Part shown: positions 36,205-46,162 of the stretch, piece by piece
Numbering within the stretch: the stretch's first letter is position 1
Layout of the letters: each line of letters begins with the position of its first letter
Source: Hirschia baltica ATCC 49814
GTDB taxonomy: Bacteria > Pseudomonadota > Alphaproteobacteria > Caulobacterales > Hyphomonadaceae
Assembly (NCBI RefSeq): GCF_000023785.1
Contig: NC_012982.1
Span: 1,612,001-1,676,000 of the forward strand
Length of the DNA: 64,000 nt
Direction of reading: 5' to 3'
Notes under the pieces: model-generated
Database searches by the model: none
Seen by the model: the letters and a program-made list of their open reading frames with translations, nothing else
What the model was told of the DNA's origin: nothing
Translations under genes and position numbers: made by a program

Positions 36205-37479
36205 TTAATCCATGAGCGATTTAATGTGTGCAGCGTCTATTCGACCATCTGCAAGCCGGTTCAGTATGAGCGTGGTCAGTCCTGCGCGTTCGGCAAAGCT
36301 ATCGAGAACAACAAATTCATCAGACGAATGAATGTTGCCGCCGCGAACACCAAGTGTGTCAATATTGGGCGTGCCGGCCTGAAAGACGTTATTGCCTTCA
36401 CAAACACCGCCGGTATCTTGGAATGTGAGTGACAGCCCGAGTGCGCCTGCTGTTGCATCTACAACTTCGAAAAGGCGTGATTGCGCAGCATTTCGTGGCT
36501 TAGGTGGGCGATAGAAACTGCCAATCATTTGTGCTGAAATACCGTCGCGTTTAAGAACTTTCTTCAATAGGGTTTGAAGGGAGCGTACTGCTAGATCAGC
36601 ACGTGTTTGATCGGGTGCGCGTATTCCCAATCTTAGCACCGCATTGTCAGGCACAATATTTACGGCATTGCCGCCATCTATTGCGCCGACATTGAAGGTT
36701 ACCGTATCCATTGCGGCATCAAGTTTTTCAACACCTAAAGCAAATTCTGCGGCTGCAAGTATAGCGCTGCGACCAGCCTCTGGTGCGCGTCCAGCATGGG
36801 AGGCTAGGCCTTTAAAGACTATGTCATAAATTGCAGAGCCTTTCCGGCCGCCAGACATAGCACCCGATTCCATAGCGGGTTCAAAGGTAAGGCCGATATG
36901 TGCAGTCTTAGCTGCTTTCGCAATAAAGGGCGCACTTGCAAAATTTCCAGTCTCTTCATCAGGGCTAAGCGTGATTGAATAGCCTAGTTTGTCCTTGTGT
37001 GGGCCTGCTTCAAAAGCCTTTAATGCTTCAAGCATCACAACAATTCCACCCTTCATATCGGCTAGACCGGGGCCATTTAACTTTCCATCACCAATATCTT
37101 TGATGTCTTCAAATGTGCCTTCGGGAAAAACAGTATCGTAATGTCCGGTCATAACCACTTGCACAGGTGCATCTGATCTAGACGTAACAGTGATAACTGG
37201 CCCGGATTGGAAATAGGTTTTGTCGCCTTGGTTGTTTATCTTTTCGATGGCAGGCGTTTTATGCGATTCTACTACGGCATCTAGTTCGCCAAAAGCTTCC
37301 ACCAATAGGGGAGCGAAACTTTCTAATCCAACAGCGTTCCAACTGCCTGTATTAATCTTAGCCCATTCAACCGTTTTTGCGATCATTGCGTCATGTCGTG
37401 AATGAATTAAATCTAAAGCCGTGACATCTTCAGAAGTCTTCTTTGCCAACGCGAAAATATCTTCTTTTGTTAATGTCAT
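36205..37479 (-). CDS. M20-family metallohydrolase in the AST operon, likely succinylglutamate desuccinylase substitute
   Basis: A protein of 424 residues of the M20 peptidase family (CPG2/ArgE/DapE type). The zinc site and catalytic residues are visible: TGHYDTVFPEG, GPGLADMKGG and the Glu-Glu of SPDEETGNFAS; the dimerisation domain begins near GSAIYDIVFKGLASHAGR. Its start overlaps the astB stop by 4 bp. The usual last AST enzyme, AstE (a different, M14-type fold), is absent from this locus, so this hydrolase probably removes succinate from N-succinylglutamate. This is inferred from context; specificity is unproven. Confidence 0.88.
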   Translation of the reverse strand: MTLTKEDIFALAKKTSEDVTALDLIHSRHDAMIAKTVEWAKINTGSWNAVGLESFAPLLVEAFGELDAVVESHKTPAIEKINNQGDKTYFQSGPVITVTSRSDAPVQVVMTGHYDTVFPEGTFEDIKDIGDGKLNGPGLADMKGGIVVMLEALKAFEAGPHKDKLGYSITLSPDEETGNFASAPFIAKAAKTAHIGLTFEPAMESGAMSGGRKGSAIYDIVFKGLASHAGRAPEAGRSAILAAAEFALGVEKLDAAMDTVTFNVGAIDGGNAVNIVPDNAVLRLGIRAPDQTRADLAVRSLQTLLKKVLKRDGISAQMIGSFYRPPKPRNAAQSRLFEVVDATAGALGLSLTFQDTGGVCEGNNVFQAGTPNIDTLGVRGGNIHSSDEFVVLDSFAERAGLTTLILNRLADGRIDAAHIKSLMD

Positions 37480-38828
37480 GAATATGCTCCGGCCTTTTGG
37501 AATTCATAAATAGACCCAAGATCCATGATCTGAGTCAGTTCATCCAAAGCAGCGCGCGTTTCGTTCAGCAGTTTTGGGTCGCCAAGATCAGCAGGCGCAA
37601 GTGCTTCGCGATAATGGGTTTTTACCCAGGTCTCTAAGCGATCTATTTTTGAATGGGACATAATGGCTGGCTGGTGCATTTTAGCGAGCTCGTCATCGGT
37701 GAGCTGGACCCGAAGACGCAGACATGCAGGACCGCCGCCATTACGCATGCTTTGGCGTAAATCCATGTAGATAGCCTGCTCAATCGGGGTGTCGCCCGCC
37801 ACACAAGCATCGGCAAAGCTTTTCGATGCTGCATTCTCCTGTGCATCAGCAGGTAAAATCAGCGCCATTTTGCCATTTGGCAGGGTAATTAATTGGCTAT
37901 TGAAAAAATAAGATTGGATAGCATCTTCGATAGGAAAGTCTTTGTTCATTGCAGTCACAAAAACCGGATCAAAACCTAAAGGCTCCGCTTTGCGCCGAAT
38001 AATGTCCTGCAAAGCAATTAAATCGTCAAAAGCAGCCTCATGGAACAGTAAAACCGGACCATTAGCGACACACACTACATCATTGTGAAATGCGCCTGCA
38101 TCAATGGCGCGATTGCTTTGACGAACGAAAAGGGTGGTTGCATCATTAAGCCCGTGAAAACGAGCAACAGCCTGACTCGCTTCTAATGTTTGGCGTGCAG
38201 GGAATTTAGCGACATTCTCGCTATTGTTTAGCGCTTCGCGTCCGTAAACAAAGACTTCTAAGCCTTTATCGGCATGAGTTTTACATAGACGGTTATGATT
38301 GGCAGCACCTTCATCACCAAAGAGCGTGTTTGCGGGTAATGCTTCATGTACCGAAAACGCGCTTTCGTCAGCAAACAATTTGCGCAAAATGGTTTCGGCC
38401 TGCGGTCCTTCAATACTGCGATGTGGCATTGCTGAAAGGTTTGCTGGTGTGAAATGAACCTTTCCATCCGCAGTATCGCAACTTGGCGAAACCGTCGCAG
38501 CATTTGCTGTCCACATACAAGAAGCGGATGCGTAATTACTAACTAGGACTGGGCTTGCTTTATAAGCTGCCTGCAATACGTCAACATCTGAGCCTGTAAA
38601 GCCAAGCTTATGCAAACCTGCCATGAAGGGGCGTTCTTGCGGCGGCATAACTGCTTGAGTAAGTCCCAAATCAATCAGTTTTCGCATTTTTCCTAGCCCT
38701 TGTAGGGCTGCACCTTGCGGATTTGAAATTTGGCCTTTGTTGGATTTAGAAGCCAAATTTCCAACTGACATGCCGCCATAATTATGCGTTGGGCCAACAA
38801 GTCCGTCGATATTGATTTCATGAGTCAT
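37476..38828 (-). CDS. astB: N-succinylarginine dihydrolase
   Basis: A protein of 450 residues with typical AstB sequence: IDGLVGPTHNYGGMSVGNLAS at the N-terminus, PANTLFGDEGAANHNRLC, and the catalytic Cys369 in RNGGGPACLRLRV. It hydrolyses N-succinylarginine to N-succinylornithine, two ammonia and CO2. Second gene of the operon, 9 bp after astA. Confidence 0.96.
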   Translation of the reverse strand: MTHEINIDGLVGPTHNYGGMSVGNLASKSNKGQISNPQGAALQGLGKMRKLIDLGLTQAVMPPQERPFMAGLHKLGFTGSDVDVLQAAYKASPVLVSNYASASCMWTANAATVSPSCDTADGKVHFTPANLSAMPHRSIEGPQAETILRKLFADESAFSVHEALPANTLFGDEGAANHNRLCKTHADKGLEVFVYGREALNNSENVAKFPARQTLEASQAVARFHGLNDATTLFVRQSNRAIDAGAFHNDVVCVANGPVLLFHEAAFDDLIALQDIIRRKAEPLGFDPVFVTAMNKDFPIEDAIQSYFFNSQLITLPNGKMALILPADAQENAASKSFADACVAGDTPIEQAIYMDLRQSMRNGGGPACLRLRVQLTDDELAKMHQPAIMSHSKIDRLETWVKTHYREALAPADLGDPKLLNETRAALDELTQIMDLGSIYEFQKAGAYS

Positions 38829-38837
38829 GGCAATTCC

Positions 38838-39896
38838 TTATTTGTTGGCACTAGCAAGGTCGGCAAGTCGGTCGCTATGGCGTGTTGCAGCGATCCAAAG
38901 TTTTGCCGTTTCAGATAGTTCAAAAGCATTGGCAACGCTTTGGGGAGCCACATTGTTTCGAAGGTCTGCTTTTGCAATTGTCGCTCTAAAGTCGGTTTTA
39001 TGACCAGAGAACAGCATGGAATAATCGCCTTCTACATCGTCATCCAAAGTTTGGGTCCGAACTGCTGTTCTTGCGATAGATGTGTCCGAGATCTCGCATT
39101 CAATGGCAGGACCACCGTCAAACACGTCACATAGGTCTGTTTTTTTGAAACCTGCATTCATAAGCAAGTCCATAGCTTTGCCCGACAAACGATGAGGTCG
39201 TCCAATGAAGTCCTGTGTCTCAGGGGGCAGGAGGTTTAAGAGAATCGGCAAACTTGGAATCAATTCAGCTATAAAGCGTCCATCTTCAGAGCTAAGTTCA
39301 TCTGCTTCCTTAAATGGAAGGTCTATGAATTTTGATGCGATAAAATTCCAAAATGGCGCTTCACCATTTTCGTCAAGCCATCCTCGAATATCGGCCATCA
39401 AAGTTTTGGAAAAAAAATCTCTGTGTTGATCTATGAATGCCAACCTACCTAATGAGAGCAATCTACCAACACCGCCGCCACGCACTTCTTTTGAGAGGAA
39501 CAGAGTAGCGAGTGCTGTGTTACCATCGAATTCTGTTGAAAATTGTAGGCTATCATGTGCTGTTTTTAAGCTCGGGGTCGTAGAGCGCCGTGTGTGACGG
39601 CTCAATTTAAAGCTACAATAGGGGCGTTCACGACCAAGCCTGGGCAATATCGCTGACATACCGACGACTTTTCCGTCCATTTCGACAACGAAGAAAATCC
39701 GGTTTGCGGATTCGTCGCCAGATAGAAAGCGCTGAGTTTCATCAATATAAGCAGCTATTTTTTCAGGCGTACGAGGAACTGTTGTGAGGCCGGCCCCTAA
39801 TGAGCTGGTAAGAGCAGCTAAGCCGTCAATATCGGCGGGCGTTGCTAGTCTGAAAATATTCACAGAAGAATTCCTTTTAAACAGTCTGGATGACAC
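38838..39896 (-). CDS. astA: Arginine N-succinyltransferase (AstA family, paralogue 2)
   Basis: A protein of 352 residues. FRLATPADIDGLAALTSSLGAGLTTVP at the N-terminus, the acetyltransferase-like loop SKEVRGGGVGRLLSLGRL, ADIRGWLDENGEAPFWN and CDVFDGGPAIEC match the AstA family. It transfers succinyl from succinyl-CoA to the alpha-amino group of arginine, the committed step of the pathway. First gene of the minus-strand operon, directly before astB, which makes it the better candidate for the true AstA of the two paralogues. Confidence 0.9.
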   Translation of the reverse strand: MSSRLFKRNSSVNIFRLATPADIDGLAALTSSLGAGLTTVPRTPEKIAAYIDETQRFLSGDESANRIFFVVEMDGKVVGMSAILPRLGRERPYCSFKLSRHTRRSTTPSLKTAHDSLQFSTEFDGNTALATLFLSKEVRGGGVGRLLSLGRLAFIDQHRDFFSKTLMADIRGWLDENGEAPFWNFIASKFIDLPFKEADELSSEDGRFIAELIPSLPILLNLLPPETQDFIGRPHRLSGKAMDLLMNAGFKKTDLCDVFDGGPAIECEISDTSIARTAVRTQTLDDDVEGDYSMLFSGHKTDFRATIAKADLRNNVAPQSVANAFELSETAKLWIAATRHSDRLADLASANK

Positions 39897-40021
39897 CCTA
39901 TGATAGGCAAATGAATAACGTTTACTATGGCGTTTCTGATATCAATATGATGGTTTGGCTTTCCATTTGGTGTGAGAATGCATACATAGCGCCTAGAAAT
40001 TTATAAGTTGAGGAGTCTGCT

Positions 40022-40882
40022 GTGAGCGACACATCGAGCGTTAAAGCTCTAAATTCTACCGTCGAAATTGCTTGCCCGCGTGGGAATATCAAAATTGGAC
40101 CGGATGCTCCTCTGACATTTTTTCTTGGGCCTTGCGCTTTAGAAAGCCGCGAACATGCATTGTTTATGTCGAATGCAATTCTAGAAATAGCTGACAAATT
40201 GGGCGCACAAGTCGTTTATAAGACTTCATTTGATAAAGCGAACCGGACGAGCATGTCGGGTTATCGCGGCCTGGAGCTAGATGAAGCGTTAGATATCTTT
40301 GCTGAAGTTAAGGATAAAACTGGATTGCCAATGCTGACCGATGTTCACTTGCCGGATCAGTGTGAAAAAGTGGCCAAGGTTGTTGATGTTCTTCAGATAC
40401 CAGCATTTCTTTGCCGTCAAACAGATATGCTACAAGCTGCAGCGGAGACTGGTGCTGTTGTAAAAGTGAAAAAAGGCCAATTCCTCGCACCTTGGGACAT
40501 GAAAAATGTCGTAAACAAGCTGATCTCTATGGGGGCAAAGGATGTCTTGCTTACAGAACGTGGCTCCTCTTTTGGGTATAATGCATTAGTGACTGATATG
40601 CGCGGCCTACCTGAAATGGCAGCCATGGCACCAGTTGTTATTGATGCCACTCACTCCGTCCAACAACCGGGTGGAAAAGGTGGTTCCACTGGCGGTCAAC
40701 GTGAATATGTTCCCGTTATTGCTAAGGCTGCTGTTGCTGTTGGTGTTTCAGGTGTTTTCCTTGAAACACACCAAGATCCGGACAATGCACCTTCAGATGG
40801 ACCAAATATGGTTATTTTATCTGAACTTGAAAAACTGATGAGTGAGTTGATTCAGATCAATGCGCTCGTGAAAAGTTTCTAA
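40022..40882 (+). CDS. kdsA: 3-deoxy-8-phosphooctulonate (KDO-8-P) synthase
   Basis: A protein of 286 residues, the standard length. It condenses PEP and arabinose-5-phosphate for the LPS inner core. FLGPCALESREHAL, YKTSFDKANRTS, LTDVHLPDQCE, TERGSSFGYN and VIDATHSVQQPGG are all conserved. GTG start at 40022 with GAGGAG upstream. In many proteobacteria kdsA lies beside pyrG and eno; here it stands alone and ends in a strong terminator. Confidence 0.96.
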   Translation: MSDTSSVKALNSTVEIACPRGNIKIGPDAPLTFFLGPCALESREHALFMSNAILEIADKLGAQVVYKTSFDKANRTSMSGYRGLELDEALDIFAEVKDKTGLPMLTDVHLPDQCEKVAKVVDVLQIPAFLCRQTDMLQAAAETGAVVKVKKGQFLAPWDMKNVVNKLISMGAKDVLLTERGSSFGYNALVTDMRGLPEMAAMAPVVIDATHSVQQPGGKGGSTGGQREYVPVIAKAAVAVGVSGVFLETHQDPDNAPSDGPNMVILSELEKLMSELIQINALVKSF

Positions 40883-40907
40883 CTTAAGTCTGGTTTGAAT
40901 TTGGTAT

Positions 40908-40942
40908 AAAAGCCGCACTTTGAAAATCAAAGTGCGGCTTTT
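40908..40942. terminator. Strong bidirectional terminator shared by kdsA and the uracil-DNA glycosylase gene
   Basis: A perfect 16-bp stem, AAAAGCCGCACTTTGA (40908-40923) with TCAAAGTGCGGCTTTT (40927-40942), and a 3-base loop with T-runs on both strands. The stop codon and last codons of the minus-strand glycosylase gene (40927 onward) are part of one arm. Confidence 0.93.
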
Positions 40943-41598
40943 TGTTTTTGGATTTCGGATTGAATGCGTGAAAAAACGTTTTCAAACATTTCAGTGGTGA
41001 GGCGACCCGTATTCGTATTATAGCGAGAGCAATGGTAGCTATCTATCATTGTTAGTGCGCCATTGGGGCCGTTAAGCTTATGGATAGCGGCATGGGCGAA
41101 TTTGTAATTCGATAATTTGCCACCAAGCGTTCTAACTGTTGAATCGTGAGCGATTTTTCCAAGCGCCAATATGACTTTCAGTTGTGGTAGGTGCTGCATT
41201 CTGGAAACAAGAAACGGTCTGCAATTATTGATTTCTGGGCCGGTAGGTTTGTTTTGAGGCGGGACGCAGCGCACCGCATTTGTAATCATAGCGTCTACGA
41301 GTTCTAGGCCATCATCTGAACGAGAATCGTATTTCCCTTTAGAAAACCCGAATTTTTCAATCGTTGCGTAGAGCAAGTCGCCAGCATAGTCACCCGTGAA
41401 CGGACGCGCTGTCCGATTGGCTCCGGTAACACCCGGTGCTAGGCCTACGATAAGCAATTTTGCGTTTGATGGTCCAAAAGAGGGTACAGGCGCGTTAAAC
41501 CAATTAGGTTCTTTTGCACGGTATTCTTCTAGATACTCCACGAGACGTGGACACCTGTCACAATCAGAAGGAGCTTCTGGTGGAAAATTTTCAGTCAT
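40927..41598 (-). CDS. Family 5 (UDGb-type) uracil-DNA glycosylase
   Basis: About 223 residues from ATG 41598 (AGAGG 7 bases before); a longer in-frame start at 41649 is less likely. CDRCPRLVEYLEEYR at the N-terminus is part of the Cys set for the iron-sulfur cluster. Motif GLAPGVTGANRTARPFTGDYAG and the C-terminal SYHCSRYNTNTGRLT motif are those of family 5, thermostable-type UDGb, which removes uracil and other deaminated bases from DNA. LVDAMITNAVRCVPPQNKPT supplies further conserved residues. Confidence 0.9.
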   Translation of the reverse strand: MTENFPPEAPSDCDRCPRLVEYLEEYRAKEPNWFNAPVPSFGPSNAKLLIVGLAPGVTGANRTARPFTGDYAGDLLYATIEKFGFSKGKYDSRSDDGLELVDAMITNAVRCVPPQNKPTGPEINNCRPFLVSRMQHLPQLKVILALGKIAHDSTVRTLGGKLSNYKFAHAAIHKLNGPNGALTMIDSYHCSRYNTNTGRLTTEMFENVFSRIQSEIQKQKAAL

Positions 41599-41673
41599 GA
41601 AGCCTCTGTTGGTTGTCTCATTGCGGCCTACAAACAGATTTGTATACAAGAATTGTCTAGACTAAATTGTTAG

Positions 41674-42228
41674 CTAGTCTTCCTCATCCTCCAATTCGTC
41701 ATTTTCACGACCAATTATTTTGACTAAGTCACTTAGATCAATAAAATTGTCTGCTGAGCGCCTTAAATCATCTGAGATCATGGGGGGCTGTGTTTTTACG
41801 GAAGAGACGACAGACACGCGTAGTCCTCGGTTTTGAAGAGCTTTTACGAGAACGGTCAGATCGCCATCTCCAGAAAACAAAATGGCATGATCAAGTTTGT
41901 CGGCCAATGTGAGCATATCAACTGCGATTTCAACATCCATATCACCTTTGACGCGGCGACGGCCGGCTGCGTCAGTAAATTCTTTGGCAGGTTTGGTGAC
42001 GACATTATAGCCATTATATTGTAGCCAGTCGACGAGTGGCCTTATTGGCGAATATTCTTCATTTTCGATTAAAGCAGTATAGTAATAGGCTCGTAGTAGG
42101 CGGCCCTTTTTTCGAAATTCGCTCAAAAGTCGTCTGTAATCTAGTTCAACGTTTAGTGTTTTTGCGGCAGAGTATAGGTTTGCACCGTCAATAAACAGGG
42201 CTATCCGCTCATCTTTATAAAAGGCCAT
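41674..42228 (-). CDS. NYN-domain (LabA/DUF88-like) putative RNase
   Basis: About 184 residues from ATG 42228, chosen for its GGGAG site and because the conserved domain starts there (ALFIDGANLYSAAK). The PIN-like NYN catalytic aspartates are visible in FIDGANL, KGDMDVEIAVDM and LFSGDGDLTVLVKAL. Proteins of this family are predicted metal-dependent ribonucleases. The C-terminus is acidic (ENDELEDEED). Its start codon is 4 bp from that of folK, which is transcribed the other way. Confidence 0.87.
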   Translation of the reverse strand: MAFYKDERIALFIDGANLYSAAKTLNVELDYRRLLSEFRKKGRLLRAYYYTALIENEEYSPIRPLVDWLQYNGYNVVTKPAKEFTDAAGRRRVKGDMDVEIAVDMLTLADKLDHAILFSGDGDLTVLVKALQNRGLRVSVVSSVKTQPPMISDDLRRSADNFIDLSDLVKIIGRENDELEDEED

Positions 42229-42232
42229 ACAA

Positions 42233-42817
42233 ATGTTGCTCCCTACAACACGGGTTAGTACAAATGACAACACTATAAATGGGCGCGGACAGGGAGGCGT
42301 ATATGTCGCCTTGGGAAGCAATTCCGCATTTACTGATCATGAGGAACAGCAGCTTGAAGGTGCGGGCCTGTTTCAATCTGTCCTGCGCACTCTTGAGTGT
42401 GCCGGTATAAAAACATTGCATAAATCTAGTATTTGGGTGTCCCCCGCGTGGCCAGACCCTAATCTTGGTGAATTTTTCAATGCTGTGGTCGAGTTAGCCC
42501 TTATTTGCGATGACGCGCAAGCACTAATGCATTTGCTACTTAAAATAGAGGATGAGTATGGGAGGGTTCGAACAGAAAAAAATGGTGCTCGTACTTTAGA
42601 TTTAGATTTGATTGATTTTCGATGTCAGGTCAAAATTTCAACTGATGAGAGTAATTTGATTTTGCCTCATCCACGTATGCATACTCGATCATTTGTCCTA
42701 TCGCCGTTGATGGAAATTGCACCTGATTGGCATCATCCATTAAAAGAGGCATCAATTGAATATATGGTTCATAAAGCTCAAAAACATTGGCCGTGCAGAA
42801 AATTCGGACCGTTTTGA
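42233..42817 (+). CDS. folK: 2-amino-4-hydroxy-6-hydroxymethyldihydropteridine pyrophosphokinase
   Basis: A protein of 194 residues. It makes the pyrophosphorylated pterin for folate synthesis. The HPPK landmarks are GVYVALGSN at the start of the fold, FNAVVELAL, LLKIEDEYGRVR, the metal-binding GARTLDLDLIDF and LPHPRMHTRSFVLSPLMEIAPDW. The first about 22 residues before the fold are not conserved, but no better in-frame start exists than ATG 42233 (AAAAGG upstream). The folB/folP partners are not in the window. Confidence 0.9.
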   Translation: MLLPTTRVSTNDNTINGRGQGGVYVALGSNSAFTDHEEQQLEGAGLFQSVLRTLECAGIKTLHKSSIWVSPAWPDPNLGEFFNAVVELALICDDAQALMHLLLKIEDEYGRVRTEKNGARTLDLDLIDFRCQVKISTDESNLILPHPRMHTRSFVLSPLMEIAPDWHHPLKEASIEYMVHKAQKHWPCRKFGPF

Positions 42818-42935
42818 TATCAAATAATTGAAATAGTCATGAATTGATCGCATTTATATGAAAATACCGATGATTAATGGGTTGAGTCTGGTTAAGAACT
42901 GGCTTATCCAGTTCGTTTGGCAGGAGAACATATAT

Positions 42936-43286
42936 ATGGCACGCGTCACCGTCGAAGATTGCATCGAAAAAGTACCTAACCGCTTTCAGCTTGTTTTGTT
43001 GGCTGGTCACCGCGCTCGCATGATCCGTGCTGGTTCGGAAATGACTGTAGATCGTGATGACGATAAAGATCCTGTTGTGTCTCTACGTGAGATTGCTGGT
43101 GACGGCGTGGATCTTGACCTGGTCAAAGAAAGCTATGTTTCTGAGCTTCAAGAAGTTCGGCCTAATGAAGAGGCTGAAAAAGAAGAAGATCGTTTGGCTC
43201 TCCAGGCAGCGCCTACACGTTCAGAAGAAGATGTTATCCGTGCGTATCAAGCAGAGCTAGAGAACGCACGCGAAGACCGTTACTAA
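42936..43286 (+). CDS. rpoZ: DNA-directed RNA polymerase subunit omega
   Basis: A protein of 116 residues from ATG 42936 (GGAG 9 bases upstream); an in-frame ATG at 42858 is not preferred because omega proteins begin MARVTVEDC. It contains the [20 protein letters not shown] motif and a long acidic C-terminal extension typical of alphaproteobacterial omega. It assists RNA polymerase assembly and ppGpp response, and leads directly into the RelA/SpoT gene. Confidence 0.95.
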   Translation: MARVTVEDCIEKVPNRFQLVLLAGHRARMIRAGSEMTVDRDDDKDPVVSLREIAGDGVDLDLVKESYVSELQEVRPNEEAEKEEDRLALQAAPTRSEEDVIRAYQAELENAREDRY

Positions 43287-43304
43287 ATACTAAAGTGAGG
43301 CGAA

Positions 43305-45584
43305 ATGGCTGACGATACGTCAGAACTCCATGCCGCCTTGCGCGAACCTGGCCTACCCACAGGCAAAGGGCGTCGTTTTTTACGTCAGTATGAATTAGTA
43401 GAGCGCGTTCTCGCATACCAGCCAGACGCGGATGAAGACGCGCTCAATCGTGCATATGTATTTGCGATGGTCCGTCACGGCGCGCAAACACGCCACTCAG
43501 GTGATCCGTATTATGCTCACCCTGTATCTGTCGCGGGAATTCTTACCGACCTTAAGCTAGATTATTCAACCATTATCGCGGGCTTACTCCATGATACCGT
43601 TGAAGATACTGATGTAACGCTTGAAGAGATCGAAGAATTATTCAGTAAAGACATCGCCGAAATAGTAGATGGTGTCACGAAACTCACGCAATTAGAATCG
43701 TCGAGCCGGGCTGCTAAACAAGCAGAGAATTTTCAAAAATTCATATTAGCGACGACGAAAGATATACGTGTTCTACTCGTCAAACTCGCCGATAGACTTC
43801 ACAATATGCGCACTATTCAATTTATGCCAAAGCCTGAAAGCAGGATACGCATTGCGCAAGAAACGATAGATATTTATGCGCCTTTGGCACGCCGAACAGG
43901 GTTATCTATTTTCGCTGGAGAGCTTGAAGACATCGCCTTTGCGGTCATAAACCCAGAAGCACGCGAAACTATAGAAAGACGATTGGCTGAAATGGCAGCG
44001 GATGCTGTTGAAGATGTTGAGCGCATCCAATCTGACATTGAAGTTCTAATGAGCGTAAATGGGATAAGCGGCGATATTCGGGGACGATTAAAGCGCCCCT
44101 ATAGCATTTGGCGTAAACTTGAAAATAAAGCGATTTCATTCAAAGATTTAGGTGACATATTCGCTTTTCGATTAATTGTGCCATCGGTTGCAGATTGCTA
44201 TCGCGCTTTGGGTATTGCCCATCAGCATTGGGCTGCGCTGTCTGGGCGATTTAAAGATTATATTTCCGTTCCCAAGCCTAATGGCTACCAATCCATACAC
44301 ACAACTTTTCAAGGACCCGGAAACCGGCGTGTAGAGTTGCAGATTCGTACAAAACAAATGGACGAAATCGCAGAGCGAGGAATCGCTGCTCATTGGCGGT
44401 ATAAAAACAAAAATTACGGGTTCGATAAGGATGGCGCTCGTGAGGCAGGACTAGATCCAGAAGATAGTCTATTAAGCTTTGCTGATATGCTTGGACATGG
44501 TGCGGATCCAGAAGAATTTCTTGAGCATGCCAAAATGGAAATGTTCCGAGATACTGTGTTTGCGTTTACCCCGCGAGGGCGTCTTGTGAAGTTGCCAGAT
44601 GGCGCAATGCCCCTAGATTTTGCCTATACGGTGCATACCGCCGTTGGGGATGAATGTGTCGGTGTTCGCATCAATGGAATTGAGCGACCGCTGCGTACAT
44701 TGATTCAAAATGGTGACACAATCGAGATTATACGTGGCCCGCGAGTCGAGCCACCGGCGAATTGGCGTAGTCTTGTTGTAACGGGAAGGGCTCGCTCAGC
44801 GATACGTCGTTTGACACGAGATAAAGAGCAAGAAGAGTTTACAAAACTTGGACGGCAAAAGCTGAATTTAGGATTGCGCCGTATTGGGCTTGATCCAATT
44901 GACATTAAGTTCAGGCAAATCGCTGTCCAAAGTGGTATGGCAACAACAGAGGAACTTCTTGAAGAGCTGGGACGTGGATTTATAGACCTCAAAGAGATAT
45001 TATCAAAAACCTTTCCTGAACACATTGAAAGTGAGATGCTTGAAGGGCGTCATGCAATTGACGACGATGAAACGGAGTCATTGTTATCAGGTGAAAAATT
45101 GATACCTGGTGTTGCTTTGCATCTTTCTGAATGTTGTTCACCTTTGCCCGGAGACCGTATCGTTGGCGTACAAATAGCAGGTAAGGGTGTCGATGTTCAT
45201 GTGATTGATTGTCAGAGACTGATGGATTTTGATAGTCAGCCAGAAGTTTGGATGGACCTAAGCTGGCGTCCAATCGCGTCCACAGATTTTTTCGCGGTTA
45301 GTCGGATACTTATTGCTCTATCAAATCAACGAGGGTCATTGGCGACCGTTTGTAAAACAATTTCAGAGGCTAATGGTAATATTATCAATATCGCCATAAA
45401 AAACCGGAATGAAGATTTCTTTGATTTTCAGTTTGATGTTGAAGTTGAAGATAAGCGAAGATTGACGCAAATTTTGGCAGCACTTCGGGCTTTGAGTGCT
45501 GTTGAAAGCGTTGATCGTATTCGTGGCTCACTAGAACATGATAGCAAAGTCAAAAATGATTCAGACAAGGAAAAAAGCAAGTGA
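43305..45584 (+). CDS. spoT: Bifunctional (p)ppGpp synthetase/hydrolase, RelA/SpoT homologue
   Basis: A protein of 759 residues with the full long-RSH layout. The HD hydrolase domain shows [10 protein letters not shown] and [11 protein letters not shown] (about 60-110). The synthetase domain (about 250-360) shows [22 protein letters not shown] and [17 protein letters not shown] domain lies near 400-460 ([24 protein letters not shown]), a Cys-containing region follows ([15 protein letters not shown]), and the C-terminal ACT domain is near 680-745. The hydrolase motif is intact, so both activities are expected. It is the single RSH typical of alphaproteobacteria. Confidence 0.96.
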   Translation: MADDTSELHAALREPGLPTGKGRRFLRQYELVERVLAYQPDADEDALNRAYVFAMVRHGAQTRHSGDPYYAHPVSVAGILTDLKLDYSTIIAGLLHDTVEDTDVTLEEIEELFSKDIAEIVDGVTKLTQLESSSRAAKQAENFQKFILATTKDIRVLLVKLADRLHNMRTIQFMPKPESRIRIAQETIDIYAPLARRTGLSIFAGELEDIAFAVINPEARETIERRLAEMAADAVEDVERIQSDIEVLMSVNGISGDIRGRLKRPYSIWRKLENKAISFKDLGDIFAFRLIVPSVADCYRALGIAHQHWAALSGRFKDYISVPKPNGYQSIHTTFQGPGNRRVELQIRTKQMDEIAERGIAAHWRYKNKNYGFDKDGAREAGLDPEDSLLSFADMLGHGADPEEFLEHAKMEMFRDTVFAFTPRGRLVKLPDGAMPLDFAYTVHTAVGDECVGVRINGIERPLRTLIQNGDTIEIIRGPRVEPPANWRSLVVTGRARSAIRRLTRDKEQEEFTKLGRQKLNLGLRRIGLDPIDIKFRQIAVQSGMATTEELLEELGRGFIDLKEILSKTFPEHIESEMLEGRHAIDDDETESLLSGEKLIPGVALHLSECCSPLPGDRIVGVQIAGKGVDVHVIDCQRLMDFDSQPEVWMDLSWRPIASTDFFAVSRILIALSNQRGSLATVCKTISEANGNIINIAIKNRNEDFFDFQFDVEVEDKRRLTQILAALRALSAVESVDRIRGSLEHDSKVKNDSDKEKSK

Positions 45585-46162
45585 ACACAGAAGAAGTATT
45601 AAATGAATTTCGCAAGGTGGATGCGTTACTTGAAGGACATTTTATTTTGTCTTCAGGACGCAGAAGCCCTGTGTTCTTGCAAAAAGCTTTGGTGTTTTCT
45701 CATCCTAAAACATCTGAAACACTGTGCTCTGCATTAGCGAAAAAACTGACAGAAAAATTTGGCCAGATTGATGTCGTATGTGGTCCTGCCGTAGGCGGCT
45801 TAATTCCGGGGTATGAAACAGCGCGCGCACTTGGTTGTCGTGCCATTTTTACAGAACGACAAGATGGTAAAATGACATTGCGTCGTGGCTTCGATATTAA
45901 AAAGGGTGAACGCGTGGTTGTTGTCGAAGACATTGTAACAACTGGCCTTTCAATGCATGAAACCTTTGACGCTCTAAATTTATTCGATGGTGATGTTATC
46001 GGGGGCGCATGTGTCGTTGATCGCTCCAATGGGGAAGCCGATGTTGGCTTGCCACTCGTTTCCTTAGCTGCGGTAGATTTCCCAGACTATGATGAAAATG
46101 ATTTACCACCTGAGCTAATGAAAATTCCTGCAATAAAGCCAGGCAGTCGAGGATTAAAATAG
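45581..46162 (+). CDS. pyrE: Orotate phosphoribosyltransferase
   Basis: A protein of 193 residues. It joins orotate to PRPP to give OMP in pyrimidine synthesis. [36 protein letters not shown] and the PRPP loop [14 protein letters not shown] are conserved. GTG start at 45581 overlaps the spoT stop by 4 bp. The order spoT-pyrE-pdxJ is characteristic of alphaproteobacteria. Confidence 0.95.
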   Translation: MNTEEVLNEFRKVDALLEGHFILSSGRRSPVFLQKALVFSHPKTSETLCSALAKKLTEKFGQIDVVCGPAVGGLIPGYETARALGCRAIFTERQDGKMTLRRGFDIKKGERVVVVEDIVTTGLSMHETFDALNLFDGDVIGGACVVDRSNGEADVGLPLVSLAAVDFPDYDENDLPPELMKIPAIKPGSRGLK

